DNA from: Thunnus maccoyii
Lineage: Eukaryota > Chordata > Actinopteri > Scombriformes > Scombridae
DNA length: 64,000 nucleotides
Reading direction: 5' to 3'
NCBI RefSeq assembly: GCF_910596095.1
Contig: NC_056535.1
Coordinates: forward strand, 20,228,505 to 20,292,504
Position numbers and translations under genes: made by a program. Below, piece by piece: positions 1 through 10,640 of this stretch. Below the pieces are notes generated by a model that saw only the letters and a program-made list of their open reading frames with translations, had not been told where the DNA came from and searched no databases. Position 1 is the first letter of the stretch. Each line of letters opens with the position of its first letter.

Positions 1-540
1 ACATACAGAAGTGCAGAATTGGGTTCCCTTTCAATAACAGAAAAACATGGTGAAGTGCCCTCTAGGGTGTACTACTCACTAGTTTGCTCAGTCACACCCC
101 CTTTAGATTGTTCTATTTTCTTTGGATCAGCGCAGCTGTAACCTTGATACTATGACATTTTGTGAGGTAGGTCACCTACCAAGATTTTTTTGCAATTAAA
201 ACAAGTCTACGGGTTAAATATTATTAACGATACATTACTAATATATGTAGCCTGTATTTTCTAAATTGGTTTTATGTTTAGGACTGTCTAAAGCTGTATA
301 ACATGCTAAACAATGTGCTAGATGGACAGTAGCTAGCTAGCTAGATATGTACTTAGTCATCTCTATACTAAATATTTGGAACAAACTGGGAATCAACCTT
401 GTGATGTAGTAAACCCTTAAAAGTAAATCAGAGCATTCTTTTCTCAAAATGCATTTACAATCTTTTAGCTTGGATTTACTTGCTTTTGTAGAGAGGTAGA
501 TTAGCATTTGGGTTACCCTATGATTACAGAATGCCAAGAA

Positions 541-1120
541 GAGAAAGAAAATTGAAGACTATACAAAGGGATCTGCAAAATGCAGCTAGAGGCAGCAAGG
601 GGGGAGATGAGAGAGATAAGGGTAAGTTTGCATTAGCCATTAGCAATTAGATGGGATGCCCAGTAGAACTTAAACCTGTGCCTAGGCATGTTGAAAGGAC
701 AAAACTCCTCAAAGTATATACTACATTGCCAGTGACAACTGCATCAGTTGACCGATCATTCTCCAAACTGAAGCTGATCAAGACCCAGCTTAGAAACAGA
801 TGTGGAGAAGGAAAGCTCTCAGATCTTCTGCTGTTGTCCATTGGGAGGGACATCCCAACTGACCATAACAAGGTCATTAACATTTATAATCTCATGGCCA
901 AAAGAATTCTCCTTTGATTTCACCAGTCTTGCTTCTTGCTTCCCCAACACTTCCTGCTTCCCTAACAAGACTGCTAAAAACAGCTAATTCTCAAAATGTT
1001 CATAGTTCCATGTTTTTACTACAGATGTGTTTAAGAGATACACATTTAAAACGTTACCCATTCCCTGTATTTTATTACAGAGATGTTTGCAAAATAAATG
1101 TTTAAAAAGTAAATCCTTTT
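541..1120 (+). mobile_element. hAT-type transposase remnant (C-terminal dimerisation domain)
   Basis: The frame at 651-917 reads as the C-terminal hAT dimerisation region: a YTTLPVTTASVDRSFSKLK stretch, then a TQLRN motif and a leucine-rich LSDLLLLSIGRDI segment. This is the order seen in ZMYM1-like and other hAT transposases. Only about 90 residues are readable; the zinc finger and RNase-H-like catalytic core are not visible, so this is a dead fragment. It lies left of the hyal1-like gene, probably inside or beyond its last intron. The family call comes from motif memory, and the exact hAT clade is not resolved. Confidence 0.7.
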
Positions 1121-2346
1121 TAATACAGAGGTGTTGTTTTCCTTATATTCAGTCTTAGTTGGGGATGTAGCCTTTTTACCAAACAAGGATCATTGTTCTC
1201 TGCTGATGGCGGCCCATTGAATGTATCAGATGTCCTTTATATTTTTTTGTCCCTTTCCCTCAGACAGTCAGAGTCCGCCACTGCTCCAAAATGTAATATT
1301 GGTGATACCATTATATAAAAAGAGCAGTTTCTCAACAGGTGGGATATCATGTGACTTACTTCACAGCATGTGAAAAAAGTGCACTGAGTCTAATTAAACA
1401 TTTTTTTCTGGTCTAAGCAGTTTATCAGACATCAGAGGAGCCATCTGCAGAAAATCCATTTCGATTATTTGAAGGTGCATCACAAGAAGGAATATGATGA
1501 GTATGAGGATGTAGAAAACATTCAAATTAAGGGAAGTACTAGAAATATCCCTCCCACATTTAACTCCCTTGACATTTGCGTGGTATGAACTAAAGAAACA
1601 GGAAGTAATGGTAATGGTTTTGAAATATTTTTAAAAAAAAAAGTTTCTCTGAGGAAGGGCGTAATTCTGAGAATGCACTCAGCGAGATTCAGACCACACG
1701 TTGCACAATTCTTCTCCAAATGTTTTTGGCTATCTTGCCTTCATCTAATCAGTGTCTGTGACATGTGACTGATATATCACTATAGATAGTAAGTACACAG
1801 AACAAGATTATCATCCGCTTTTTGAGTAACCTGACGCACCAGATGGTTTGTTACACGGAACCATCTGAGAAGTCGTCCTTGGAAACTGTTTGGAAAAGGG
1901 TAGGCACTTTCAAAAAAATACTTGGCAGGTGATTGGATGAATCATTTGTCTATCACTGTCTTACCTTGTGAATCCAGCCGCCTCACAAGGTAGCTTTTTG
2001 AGTACTTTTCACAAAATACAGTGTCAAGAGGAATATGCAGGACTTTACAATACAACCAACGTTTTAAAAGACTCAAGCACAGTATATTGAAATCTCTTCC
2101 ATCTATTTATACTTATACTACAATTCTAATTTCTAAAAATCTTCAGTAATATTTAGGGAATAAGGTCTGGAGTACTGTAGTTGTGCAACATGTTTTAATT
2201 CTAACACTATTTTTGAATGACTGTTTTGAAATTGTTCTGCCTACACTGCTGTGTAGGCAGGTTTCAGTATCAGATGATACTTTGTGCATGGTTGCTGTAT
2301 TACTCATCTTAAGAGTTAATCATTCAAAGTTGTTATGTTGGTGTAC
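1121..2346. other. Non-coding stretch, likely hyal1-like intron 2
   Basis: No gene is supported here. I looked on the minus strand for the Cys-rich EGF-like last exon of a hyaluronidase (pattern C-x-G-H-G-R-C) and did not find one. Open frames on both strands are short and resemble no family I know. The sequence is AT-rich with short A and T runs. Confidence 0.5.
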
Positions 2347-5170
2347 CTGAGATTTCGAGAAGAAATGGTCACCCCAGAGCACTATGCCTGCAGACCCTAA
2401 AGCAGCACTCTCTCCAATGGTGTAGACCAGGTGCTCCTGCAGTAGGAAAAAACAAGAGGTAAGCAGAGGATTCAGACAAAACCATGACAATCCAATAACT
2501 GCTTGGAGTTAAAAAAAAAAAAAACAGGCAGGCCATCTGGTGTGTGTTTGCACCCTTGATGTGTTGCTGGGGTGTTTTTGCTCTGGATTTAGTTATTAAC
2601 TTCTTGTTTGAGTCAATAGAGGCTCTGAAAAGTTTCATAGACAATATCAAGCCGCAAGGAAAATAAAGCCATCTTTGAATGTGAGTCACGGAGCTCCCTG
2701 ACCAAAAAAACTAAGAGACAAAATATCTTAGAGGGATGAGGCAAAAGCTGTAGCATCTAGGTCAAGATCAGACTCAGATATTATGCATTGTTGCAAATTG
2801 AATCATCAGAAAAAGACCCTATATTATAAAACAGCTATGGAGGGATGCAGAAACAATTCGCAACAGATATGGCATACGGTGAATGGTTTGCTTGGTAGGT
2901 CAAATAGTACAAGTCCTGTTAGTGTGGCGGTTGATGGCAAGTTCAGAACAAAACCAGTAGACATTGCCAGTTAAATGATCTCAGGTCCAATATGAATAAT
3001 AACACCACAAATTAATTAAAGGTAGATGAAACAGACAAAAAGATCATGAAGGGGAAAAACTGCAGCTTTGCATTACCAGATATATCATTAGATGACGTTG
3101 GGAAAAGTTTTGATTTCACTTCCTGATAAGAAATCTCCAGGGTCCGATATTATTAACAACAAATTGTTGAAATCTGCAGTCCCATATATGTAGACCTGTT
3201 AAGTATCTATTTGATCTTTCTTTGCAACAAGGAAAGTTTCTCACAGAATACAAACATGCAAAAATTTGACCAATTCCCAAGGATGCTAAAATAGATTTTA
3301 CTGCACCCATTAGTCATTCAATTAGCTTATTATCCTTAAGCAAAATTTTGGCAAGAGTAGAATGTGACCACATTTGGAAATATATGGAAACTAATAACCC
3401 TCTAACCCATGCTCAACATGCGTATTGTAAAAACTATTCTAACGAAACTGCTTTGATACATATGACGGATGAATGGCTAAGTGCCTTTGATCAAGGTTAA
3501 CTTGTGTCCCTACTTCTTCTTTACTTCACTGCAGCATTCGATTTTTATAGATAACACAATTTTAATCAAGTTTACAAGTTTAAGCAACAGTCATATTAAT
3601 TGTTGCCGTGCGGTGTTGGGCAGTGCCGCTCAGAGAGATATGAGGAGAACAAGGCAGAAGGAATGTACTTAAGGCGTGGGTTTGGAAAAGAAGTGAGTGA
3701 CCTACATATTGTAATGGGACGGCCCCAGTAGTAGAGCATGTGAGACAACACTATATTGTACTAATCAAAAGTTTAAAATGCCACTTAGTATTGAGGACAA
3801 ACTGTTATTGGTACATCAAGTTAACATAAGAATAAGAGATAAAAAATCATCATGTACTACCAAAAATAAAAACTGAAATGGAAAGATGGACTTTTCATTT
3901 TCTGAACTGTTAAATAATGGAATTCATTACAATAACTCACTCAAGATTCAAATGAAGTTCTCATAATACTACCGTATTGCATTGTCAGTAGGTTTGTAGT
4001 CTATTGGTATTATATGTGAACATATGTAGATGAATATATCTATATATGTAGGTACTTACAGTGTATGTGCCAATGTATGTAGGTTATATGTGTGTATGTA
4101 TGCATTTATGTATATGGTACGTGTGTGTCAACAATTATGTGTTGAATTATTTATGAATTATTGTATGTTTAAATGATTTTCATGTGGACTCTTGGAAAAT
4201 TAGCCAATGGGCTAAAAGATATCAAAAACAAATCAAATCAAAAAACATCTGCTTCTTGCCTGAGAGAGAAAATCTAGTGTATAGGTGTAGACGATGCGAG
4301 CGTATGGGAACACAGGTGGCGTTGATGCAGTCGCCTGAGCCCCCACTCTCATGGCCTCCAGGATGCGATGATGACTGTAGAGGAGCACCTCTCTGCTGAG
4401 GCCACGCATCTCAAGGCTGAGGTAGATATCAGGATACAGAGCCGAGGAGGTGTTCCACAGCCAGAACAGCTCATCATTCCTCTTCAGCTCTGGAGCTGGA
4501 CACTCTCCTGTGTAATTTGAGCTTTTGTCGCTGTAGTAGTTGTAGCAGTTGGGAAAACCATAGAATCCCCACAACCCATTTGGTCTTTCCTCCTGCCCCA
4601 GTTTCAGAGTTTCCTCCATGAATTTCCTCCCCGCTTTCTCAAACTCTACCCGGGCTGCAGCTTCTACCTGTGCAGGACTCCAGTCTGGGTGCCTGGACTT
4701 CACTAGTGCTTTTGATCTCTCCCAGTACACCTGTTTACTGTCCCAGTTTCTCTCCCACACAGGTCTCCAGCTCTCCCAGTCCACCACAGCAAGGCCATGG
4801 AAATCCCTGTCAGGGATATCTGTGCGGATATCGTTAGATGCAGCTTCAAGATGCATGTCAAGACTGGCGTTCTGTGGCACCCCACCATTAATAGCCACCC
4901 CTTGGCTACTGTACCTGGGATACAGACCAAGCTTGTCAGAGTAAAAGATGGTAATGTTGTCACCCATAAAGGTTTGATTTTGGTTCTGGTCGATGCTAAA
5001 TGTTCCCAAGTCGAGGTCCACACCATATTGAGAGAGGCAGTTGGCTGTAGGGGCATTCCACACACTGAAGAAAGGCAACTGGGAAATAGGTGATGCTGCT
5101 TCCTGCAGGCCTGAAACAAGGCTGATCGTATTTAAGAACAGCAGCACACCATGATGAAAGAAAGTCATCC
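2347..5170 (-). CDS. hyal1: HYAL1-like hyaluronidase, partial (last exon outside the window or lost)
   Basis: Lysosomal or secreted endo-beta-N-acetylhexosaminidase (glycosyl hydrolase family 56) that cuts hyaluronan. Coding exon 1 is 4260-5168, with ATG at 5166-5168 just after an acceptor at 5171. It encodes a signal peptide, the [11 protein letters not shown] start of the barrel, [13 protein letters not shown], and the catalytic VVDWESWRP motif with D130 and E132 intact (human HYAL1 D129/E131), then [12 protein letters not shown]. Exon 2 is 2347-2436, exactly 90 nt, encoding [20 protein letters not shown]. The junction is phase 0 and aligns residue for residue with HYAL1. Intron 1 (2437-4259) begins with GC, not GT, and holds a LINE fragment. 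The Cys-rich last exon is not in the leftmost 2.3 kb. A splice donor at 5494 marks a 5' UTR exon. HYAL1 is favoured over HYAL3 on sequence, but the paralogue name is less certain than the family. Confidence 0.9.
2760..3600 (+). mobile_element. Degraded non-LTR retrotransposon (LINE) fragment, reverse transcriptase region
   Basis: Read on the plus strand, the stretch at 2783-2974 resembles the linker between endonuclease and reverse transcriptase of L2/Jockey-type LINEs. Downstream pieces near 3120-3540 give a KSPGPD-like motif, then [29 protein letters not shown], and an AAFDF relic of the catalytic F-D block. Several stops and frame changes break it, for example after the PYI segment near 3190 and again near 3500, so it is inactive. 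It sits antisense inside intron 1 of the hyal1-like gene. The clade is uncertain. Confidence 0.6.
4030..4130. repeat. TATG/TGTA-rich low-complexity tract
   Basis: Imperfect repeats of tatatgta, tgtatgtatg and gtgtgt units, a decayed simple repeat inside intron 1 of the hyal1-like gene. Confidence 0.6.
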
Positions 5171-5494
5171 CTGCAAAGAAGGAAAGACAGCACAGCTTAT
5201 ATCACTGCTGATATCAGTGAATTGTGTTGTGAAACTTTGAAATGATATGATATGATGAATTGTGCTGTCACTAAAAAAATTTTAAAAAGTTGTGAGGCAA
5301 CTGGAGTCTCAAACAAAAAACAAACAAAATTCAAAGCAAATAAGGTCCACTTTCAGAATGTGTGTAATCCTGCAAGATTTTGTAGTTAACCACAAATGTT
5401 ATGGTGTGGCTATATAGTTATATATTATAATATGATATAGTGTGTAAAAAGGAAAGTGCAAAATGGATTTCAGACAAAATGATAAAGAACTTAC

Positions 5495-5600
5495 CTAGCT
5501 AACTACTGGACAAGGATTTTGGTTTGTACTTTGTGGTCTGAATTCGCAGGAAAACACAGCGAGCAGTCTCATGATCTGAATGACACATGCATGAATAGGG
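5495..5600 (-). other. Probable 5' untranslated exon of the hyal1-like gene
   Basis: On the minus strand a good donor, CTAG|GTAAGTT, falls at 5495/5494. The first coding exon, starting at 5170, carries only two bases before its ATG, so an upstream untranslated exon is required. The far end is set only roughly, from the CCAAT boxes at 5641-5709, which would normally lie 50-120 bp upstream of the start site. Confidence 0.5.
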
Positions 5601-5627
5601 GAAGGAAGAAAAACAGAAGTGCCTGGG

Positions 5628-5723
5628 GGATTTCTAACAACCAATCAGAAGTGTGTGCAAGTTTTCCAGCAGCCAATCAGATGTGCCCACAGGATTTCTA
5701 ACCACCAATCACGAGACATGCAG
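5628..5723 (-). promoter_or_regulatory. Three tandem 32-bp units, each with a CCAAT box; putative hyal1-like promoter
   Basis: Units at 5628-5659, 5660-5691 and 5692-5723. Each has a CCAAT pentamer at the same offset (5641, 5673, 5705), in the contexts AACCAATCAG, AGCCAATCAG and CACCAATCAC. Units 1 and 3 share GGATTTCTAAC. Spacing is exactly 32 bp, about three helical turns, the spacing known for multi-CCAAT promoters bound by NF-Y. They lie just upstream of the predicted 5' UTR exon of the hyal1-like gene. Confidence 0.6.
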
Positions 5724-5749
5724 GCTTTTTTTTTTTCTTTTGGAGGAGA

Positions 5750-6913
5750 CAGTTTTAAAGTCACAGGCGAGTTAAAACTTCAGCCCATCATCATATCTTT
5801 CATGTAAATATAAAGGAAGGTAAAAAGGCTAACTGAGCAGCAAACTTGACCTGGAAAAACTGAGTAGCCTTTGCAGCTCTACTCTGAATGACTGTCAAGC
5901 AAGCCATAATGAACTCTTCCTCCTCCCTCAACTCTTAAAAGTAGTAAAAAATAACTCTTGGCTTAACAGCACCCTACAATTAAATGGGGAGGGGGGTATG
6001 AAGCTGGAGCCATGCAACATGTGGAGGACAAGCTAGGACAAGCTGGCTTTGCCTCCGCTCAGTGGCCGATGGTGACATGATTTCCCCTCCGAAGCTAAAC
6101 TTTAATTGACTGTAAACAGCGAAACCATATCTGAATAATCTTTTTGGTGTATCTCAAAAAGAAAAATACACAAGGAGCTAAACAAAGAAGTTTATTTACT
6201 TTGGCAATAGTCAGATTTGAGAAAACAGCACACAGAGAGTCAGTGAAATTGTGGAAGAAATTTGCTTCTTACATCGTTTGTGCTTCTGAAGTCAAATAGC
6301 CGCTGAAACATGAGGCTGTTATTTTTTGGCACGGATGGAGTAATGTGGTGTGAATTTTAAGTAGTAGTCATGTTTTGGACATAGAAATATCATATAAAAC
6401 ACCTAAAAATACATTCAAATAAATAGTAATGGTGTAATTGCCTCCATCAAAACATCCGAGAGAGAGGTCGTAGTGAAGGAAAAGATCAGGCACTTTAAAT
6501 ATATTGTGCTAATACCAGAGCATCAAATCCCCTTTTAACACACAGCAACTGATACACATCCACTCATTCATCACATTTCCACCCAAAAAAAAAACCTCTT
6601 CTCTGTGAGAAACAGGGAATATGACACCTTGGGAAACAGTGACTGATAGCACAAGGGAGAGGAAACTGAGAGCAAAATGTAAACAAGGTCATTTCCAGCA
6701 AGCCCTCTGTTGTTTAAAAAAAGAAAAGAAAAAAAGATTAAAATTAAAAGAACAAATAAAACTTTGCAATTTCCACAGTGTTTGTTTAAAAAATTCATTT
6801 CATGTCATCCATATTTTACAGCAATTAAAAGATAAAAACTTCTAAAAACTTCTCCAACTTGTCATCTCGTACGCTCCTGTATTTTGAAATGTGTCTTCAG
6901 TATGTAAGATACA
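5750..6913. other. Intergenic DNA between hyal1-like promoter and hyal2 3' end
   Basis: No protein-coding gene is supported. On the minus strand an AATAAA (TTTATT on the plus strand, 6191-6196) could end a hyal2 3' UTR of about 0.7 kb. The rest is AT-rich with short open frames only. Confidence 0.45.
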
Positions 6914-7797
6914 CTAACAGAAGAGCAGAGAAACAATCAGTAAGATCACACATTGCAGTACTGATGCCACGGCTTGAGATGCCGCCCCTCTTTGGTGCAG
7001 AGGGTCTGTCTGATCGCAGCCCTCTCCTTCATAGCCGCTGTAGCACTGGCACTGAAACTTGGTTTGGAAACTCATCTTCTCTGCTTCGCCAAGCTCACCG
7101 GTAACTGTCAGCTTGCCACCCTCACTGATGACACTGTGGGTGAGCGGGTTCAGATGCAAGTAAATATCACTGTCTGGATTTTTGCGCAGACAGCGGCCGT
7201 GAGAACCACACAACGTCTGGCTGCATAGCTCTGCTGCCGTGGAAACGTTGAGGAGGTATTTACCCAGAGGACCCCGCAGATATGCATCCAGGTCTGAGCA
7301 GCTGTTCTGGAGAGAGAGAGAGAGAGAGAAACATATTTCAAAGTTTTACTCACTTCATTTAAGATTCACAATGGATGTGGGCGTTAAACACTAAACTTGT
7401 CCCGTTTCATGAATGTGAGGTTCAGGTGACTCATGAAGGCATTTAAAGAAAACCACAACAGCTTCCTGTTAAAGGGCCCTGATCTAAAATAAAATATTTT
7501 CAAGCTGAACTTTAGATATTGGTTTTGTTGACAGAGGTAATCTTTTTACATTAATTCTAATTATTTCTTTGTGAGCCACATATCCACCTGTATCAAGTGG
7601 GAGATGTACCTGTGTTGATTCTGAATAAACTAGCAATATTAAAAAACTAGACAGTACAAAGACAATACACTCATAAATTCAAGTTACACATTCAGCATAG
7701 GACATGCTGGTTTATCTAAAATAAAGACGAACAAAGGAGGATTACAATTTATTTTCAGTGCTGTCACATCCATAGTAAAGAATATCTATGTTCATAT

Positions 7798-7868
<71 letters not shown>

Positions 7869-9661
7869 CTCTTACATCCTTATTAATGCTAAAATGGATT
7901 TAAAATTCTGTATTCATATAGGACCAATTGGTGCTGAAAAGCATGTTGTTCATCAGAGTTAAAGAGACGTTGCTCTAAAAATGTCTAACTTCATCCTTGC
8001 CTGTGGATATTATTCCAGTGATTTACATGTGTGCTGCATGATTAACGTTTGAATGCTCACTTTGCTGCTTGCATACGATGCCTCTCCCCACAGGATGATT
8101 CCAGCTGCTCCCAAAGCCACACTCTCACCGATGGTGGAGACCAGGTCCATCTGGAAAAATGATGCAGCAGTTTAACTATACATTTCTAAGAGTAAAAGTC
8201 AAAACTGGGAAAATACACTGTGAAGTATCAATATAACAGGGTTAAAATGTTAGTCGGATGTAAGCTTCTCTGTGTGGCCTACAGTGCCAGCTCTTATCTG
8301 TTCCTTCTCCCATAAGGACATAGACGATAGGGTGTTAGCGAGATATCTAACTTGACCAACACCCATCCAGCCCACTCCACACAAATGTGTGGTACTGGGA
8401 TGTCGTCGGTCTGCTACTAAAACAGGAAAGGACTGTGGCGGCCGATAAGGAAAAGCAGAGAGCTATAGCTCCATGCAGCATGCACTGATCACAGACGGAG
8501 AGAGCGATAGAGGTGAATGATTGTGCTGAGAGTACAAAAAAAGATTAAGAGAAAAAAAATCCTTATCCTCTGCTTCCAAAATGTTTAGTATCATGCATAC
8601 CGAACACTGAACAGGAGCTTAGTAATTTCAAAAGTCACTGAAATGGAAAAGACTTTAAAAAAAAGCAGAAGCAAATATGTCAGGAAGCATCATCAAATTC
8701 AATAGCGGCAGTGCCAATAAAGTTAGAGCGTCACCTCTGTCAGCTGTTCCAGGGAGTTGGTGTAGGTGGGCCGGGTGTACACAAAAACAGGACGTGCCAA
8801 CCCATCGCCTGATGATGCCAAACGCATCCCCTCTTTTACCCGGTTCCGGACAAACTGACGTCCATAGGCTGAGGAACGCAGCACATCTGCCATGTAGATG
8901 GAGGGGAAGAGGGCTGTGCTCTCAGTCCACAACCATTTCAGCTGCTCGTTGCGGGCCACCTCCACATCAGGACAGCGGCCTGTGTAGTTCTCCAGAGTGC
9001 GACTGTAGTCGTGATTGTAGCAGTCAGGGAATAGGTAGAACCCCCACAGCTGGTTGGGCCTCAGGTTTTTGGCTTCCCTAAGCGTCTCCAGCATGAACTT
9101 CCTGGCGGACATCTCAAACTCCTGCTGGGCCACTTTTGACACCTGCTCTGAAGGCCAGGATGGGTTCTTCTGGCGCACCAACTGACGAGAATGTTCGCGG
9201 TATACATTCTTGGTTTTCCAGTTACGTATCCAAAGTGGGCGCCACTCTTCCCAGTCAATAACTGCCAGACCCTTGGCACCTGGTTCACGTATATACTTCT
9301 GCACTCCCTCCGGCATCTTCTCCAGGTGCTGTGTGAGACTGGCCAACTGCGGCAGCCCCCCGTTCACTGGTGTTTCACCTGGCTGAAAGTAGGGGTACAA
9401 GCCCAGTCGGTCCTGATAGAAGATGGTGAGATTCTGTTTGACAAAGCCCTCATTGGGTGAAGCCACGATCTGGAACTGGTCCAGCTGAAAGCGAATACCA
9501 TGCCTTGGGGTACAGTCTTCAGTCGGGGCATTCCAAGCGAGAAGCAGAGGCTTTTGGGAATACAGTGGCCATCTCGTAGGTTTCAGTCCCAAAGCATGAA
9601 GGCCGTCCCACAGCAGCGCAGTCAGCAGCAGTACTTTCCACTCAGACAGAGTCCAGCACAT
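6914..9661 (-). CDS. hyal2: Hyaluronidase-2, GPI-anchored type
   Basis: Glycosyl hydrolase family 56 enzyme that cleaves hyaluronan at the cell surface. Coding exons: 8735-9661, 8061-8150 (90 nt) and 6914-7306, with phase 0 junctions, giving 469 aa (human HYAL2 473). The start chosen is ATG 9659-9661 (MCWTLSEWKVLLLTALLW, a signal peptide), right after an acceptor at 9664; an in-frame ATG at 9715 lies in the preceding intron. Visible: NLTIFYQDRLGLYP, the catalytic VIDWEEWRP with D136 and E138 intact, WGFYLFPDCYNHDY and YTGRCPDVEVARN, all strongly HYAL2-like. The last exon carries the EGF-like LCGSHGRC and CQCYSGYEGEGC cysteines and ends in a hydrophobic VLQCVILLIVSLLFC tail, as expected of a GPI signal. 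A donor at 10085 marks a non-coding first exon upstream. Its neighbours (hyal1-like, tusc2) match the human order. Confidence 0.96.
7311..7330. repeat. (GA)n microsatellite in the hyal2 intron 2 polypyrimidine tract
   Basis: The run of GA on the plus strand is a CT tract on the coding strand and directly precedes the acceptor at 7307. It therefore serves as the polypyrimidine tract of hyal2 exon 3. Confidence 0.7.
7804..7863. repeat. (TA)n microsatellite, about 60 bp
   Basis: Uninterrupted alternating TA in hyal2 intron 2. Likely length-polymorphic and cruciform-prone. Confidence 0.95.
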
Positions 9662-10085
9662 GTCTTCAGGTGTGAATTGACAGAAAGGACTGTCACTCTC
9701 TTCTCTATAATTCACAGAGGAGATTGAAATTGTGTTTTTCAGTTCACTTTTCCACTAAGTGACAATTCCCAGTGTAGTAATCATTTCAAATGGCTAAATT
9801 ACAGTAATGCTTTAAATTTTACAACTCTTACATTACAGTGCAATTTGGCTGCAAACTCATGGTGGCTTTCATCTTCACTTACTGAAAACATTTCCCCATA
9901 CAACTCGTGTGCAGATCTCTCATGCTCTCAACTTCAAAGCCTTTTTTTCCCCGTTTGTTTTACATAATCTGGATTCAATTTAAATGCTGTTCTGCTCTTA
10001 TTTCAGCATGAATGATCAAAACACTAGGTCAAAAAAAAAAAAAAAGTTAATTGACATCAGTTTCCCTGCAGCTGGACAAACTTAC

Positions 10086-10640
10086 CTTTACTGGCAGTCT
10101 GGAGAAGCATTCCCAAAAACCCAGAAGCCCGCTACTTGAAGCCGCATTTTGTGTTGCCTCAAAAGAAATAGGAAAAAATCAAGATGAACATTGCTTTTGC
10201 AGAAGGAAGAAAATGACGATGGTGAAATTTTTTACAACAGAAAGCGTTGTAGAAAGGTATTTTGTAAGCTCCGCGCTCCGGCTGAAGAGAAGCAAAGTTG
10301 CCCCCCTGCGATGTTGTCAGTTGCAGCTCGCCTACTCACAGAGCCAAACCACTTCAGGATGTTCCATTCACACTGGGGGGAAGAGGGGGGGAGTGGCGAA
10401 ACAAACCGGACATCCTTCGAGCTGCTAAAGCGTGTCTAATGTGGTACAATGACGATATTTCCTCACCTCAAACCTACGTTTAACTTCAGGTATCTGTCGA
10501 CCGGCTCCACGCTTTTGGTTTCGTCGTGTGTTTAAAGGTGTGTCCCCGCGTCCCAGTACAGCGCCGAAATGAGTCAGTCCAAGAAGTTTTGCCACCACCG
10601 CCGCCGCTGCCGTGAAACTGATACACTGTACGGAGCAATG
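10086..10640 (-). promoter_or_regulatory. hyal2: hyal2 5' untranslated exon and GC-rich promoter
   Basis: On the minus strand the donor AAAG|GTAAG lies at 10086/10085. Upstream (10250-10640) the sequence turns GC-rich with several CpGs, including a CCACCGCCGCCGCTGCC run near 10590. That fits a CpG-type promoter. The transcription start is not fixed by the sequence. Confidence 0.5.

Noticed and set aside
4618-5119. Several long frames overlapping the hyal1-like exon in other frames
   Set aside because: Shadows of a well-supported exon; none has independent support.
5628-5723. CCAAT tandem repeat as a CRISPR-like array
   Set aside because: Three diverged abutting units without spacers in a vertebrate promoter; not an array.
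9659-9715. Upstream in-frame ATG of hyal2 at 9715
   Set aside because: It lies before a good splice acceptor at 9664, and the downstream ATG gives a proper signal peptide at its start.
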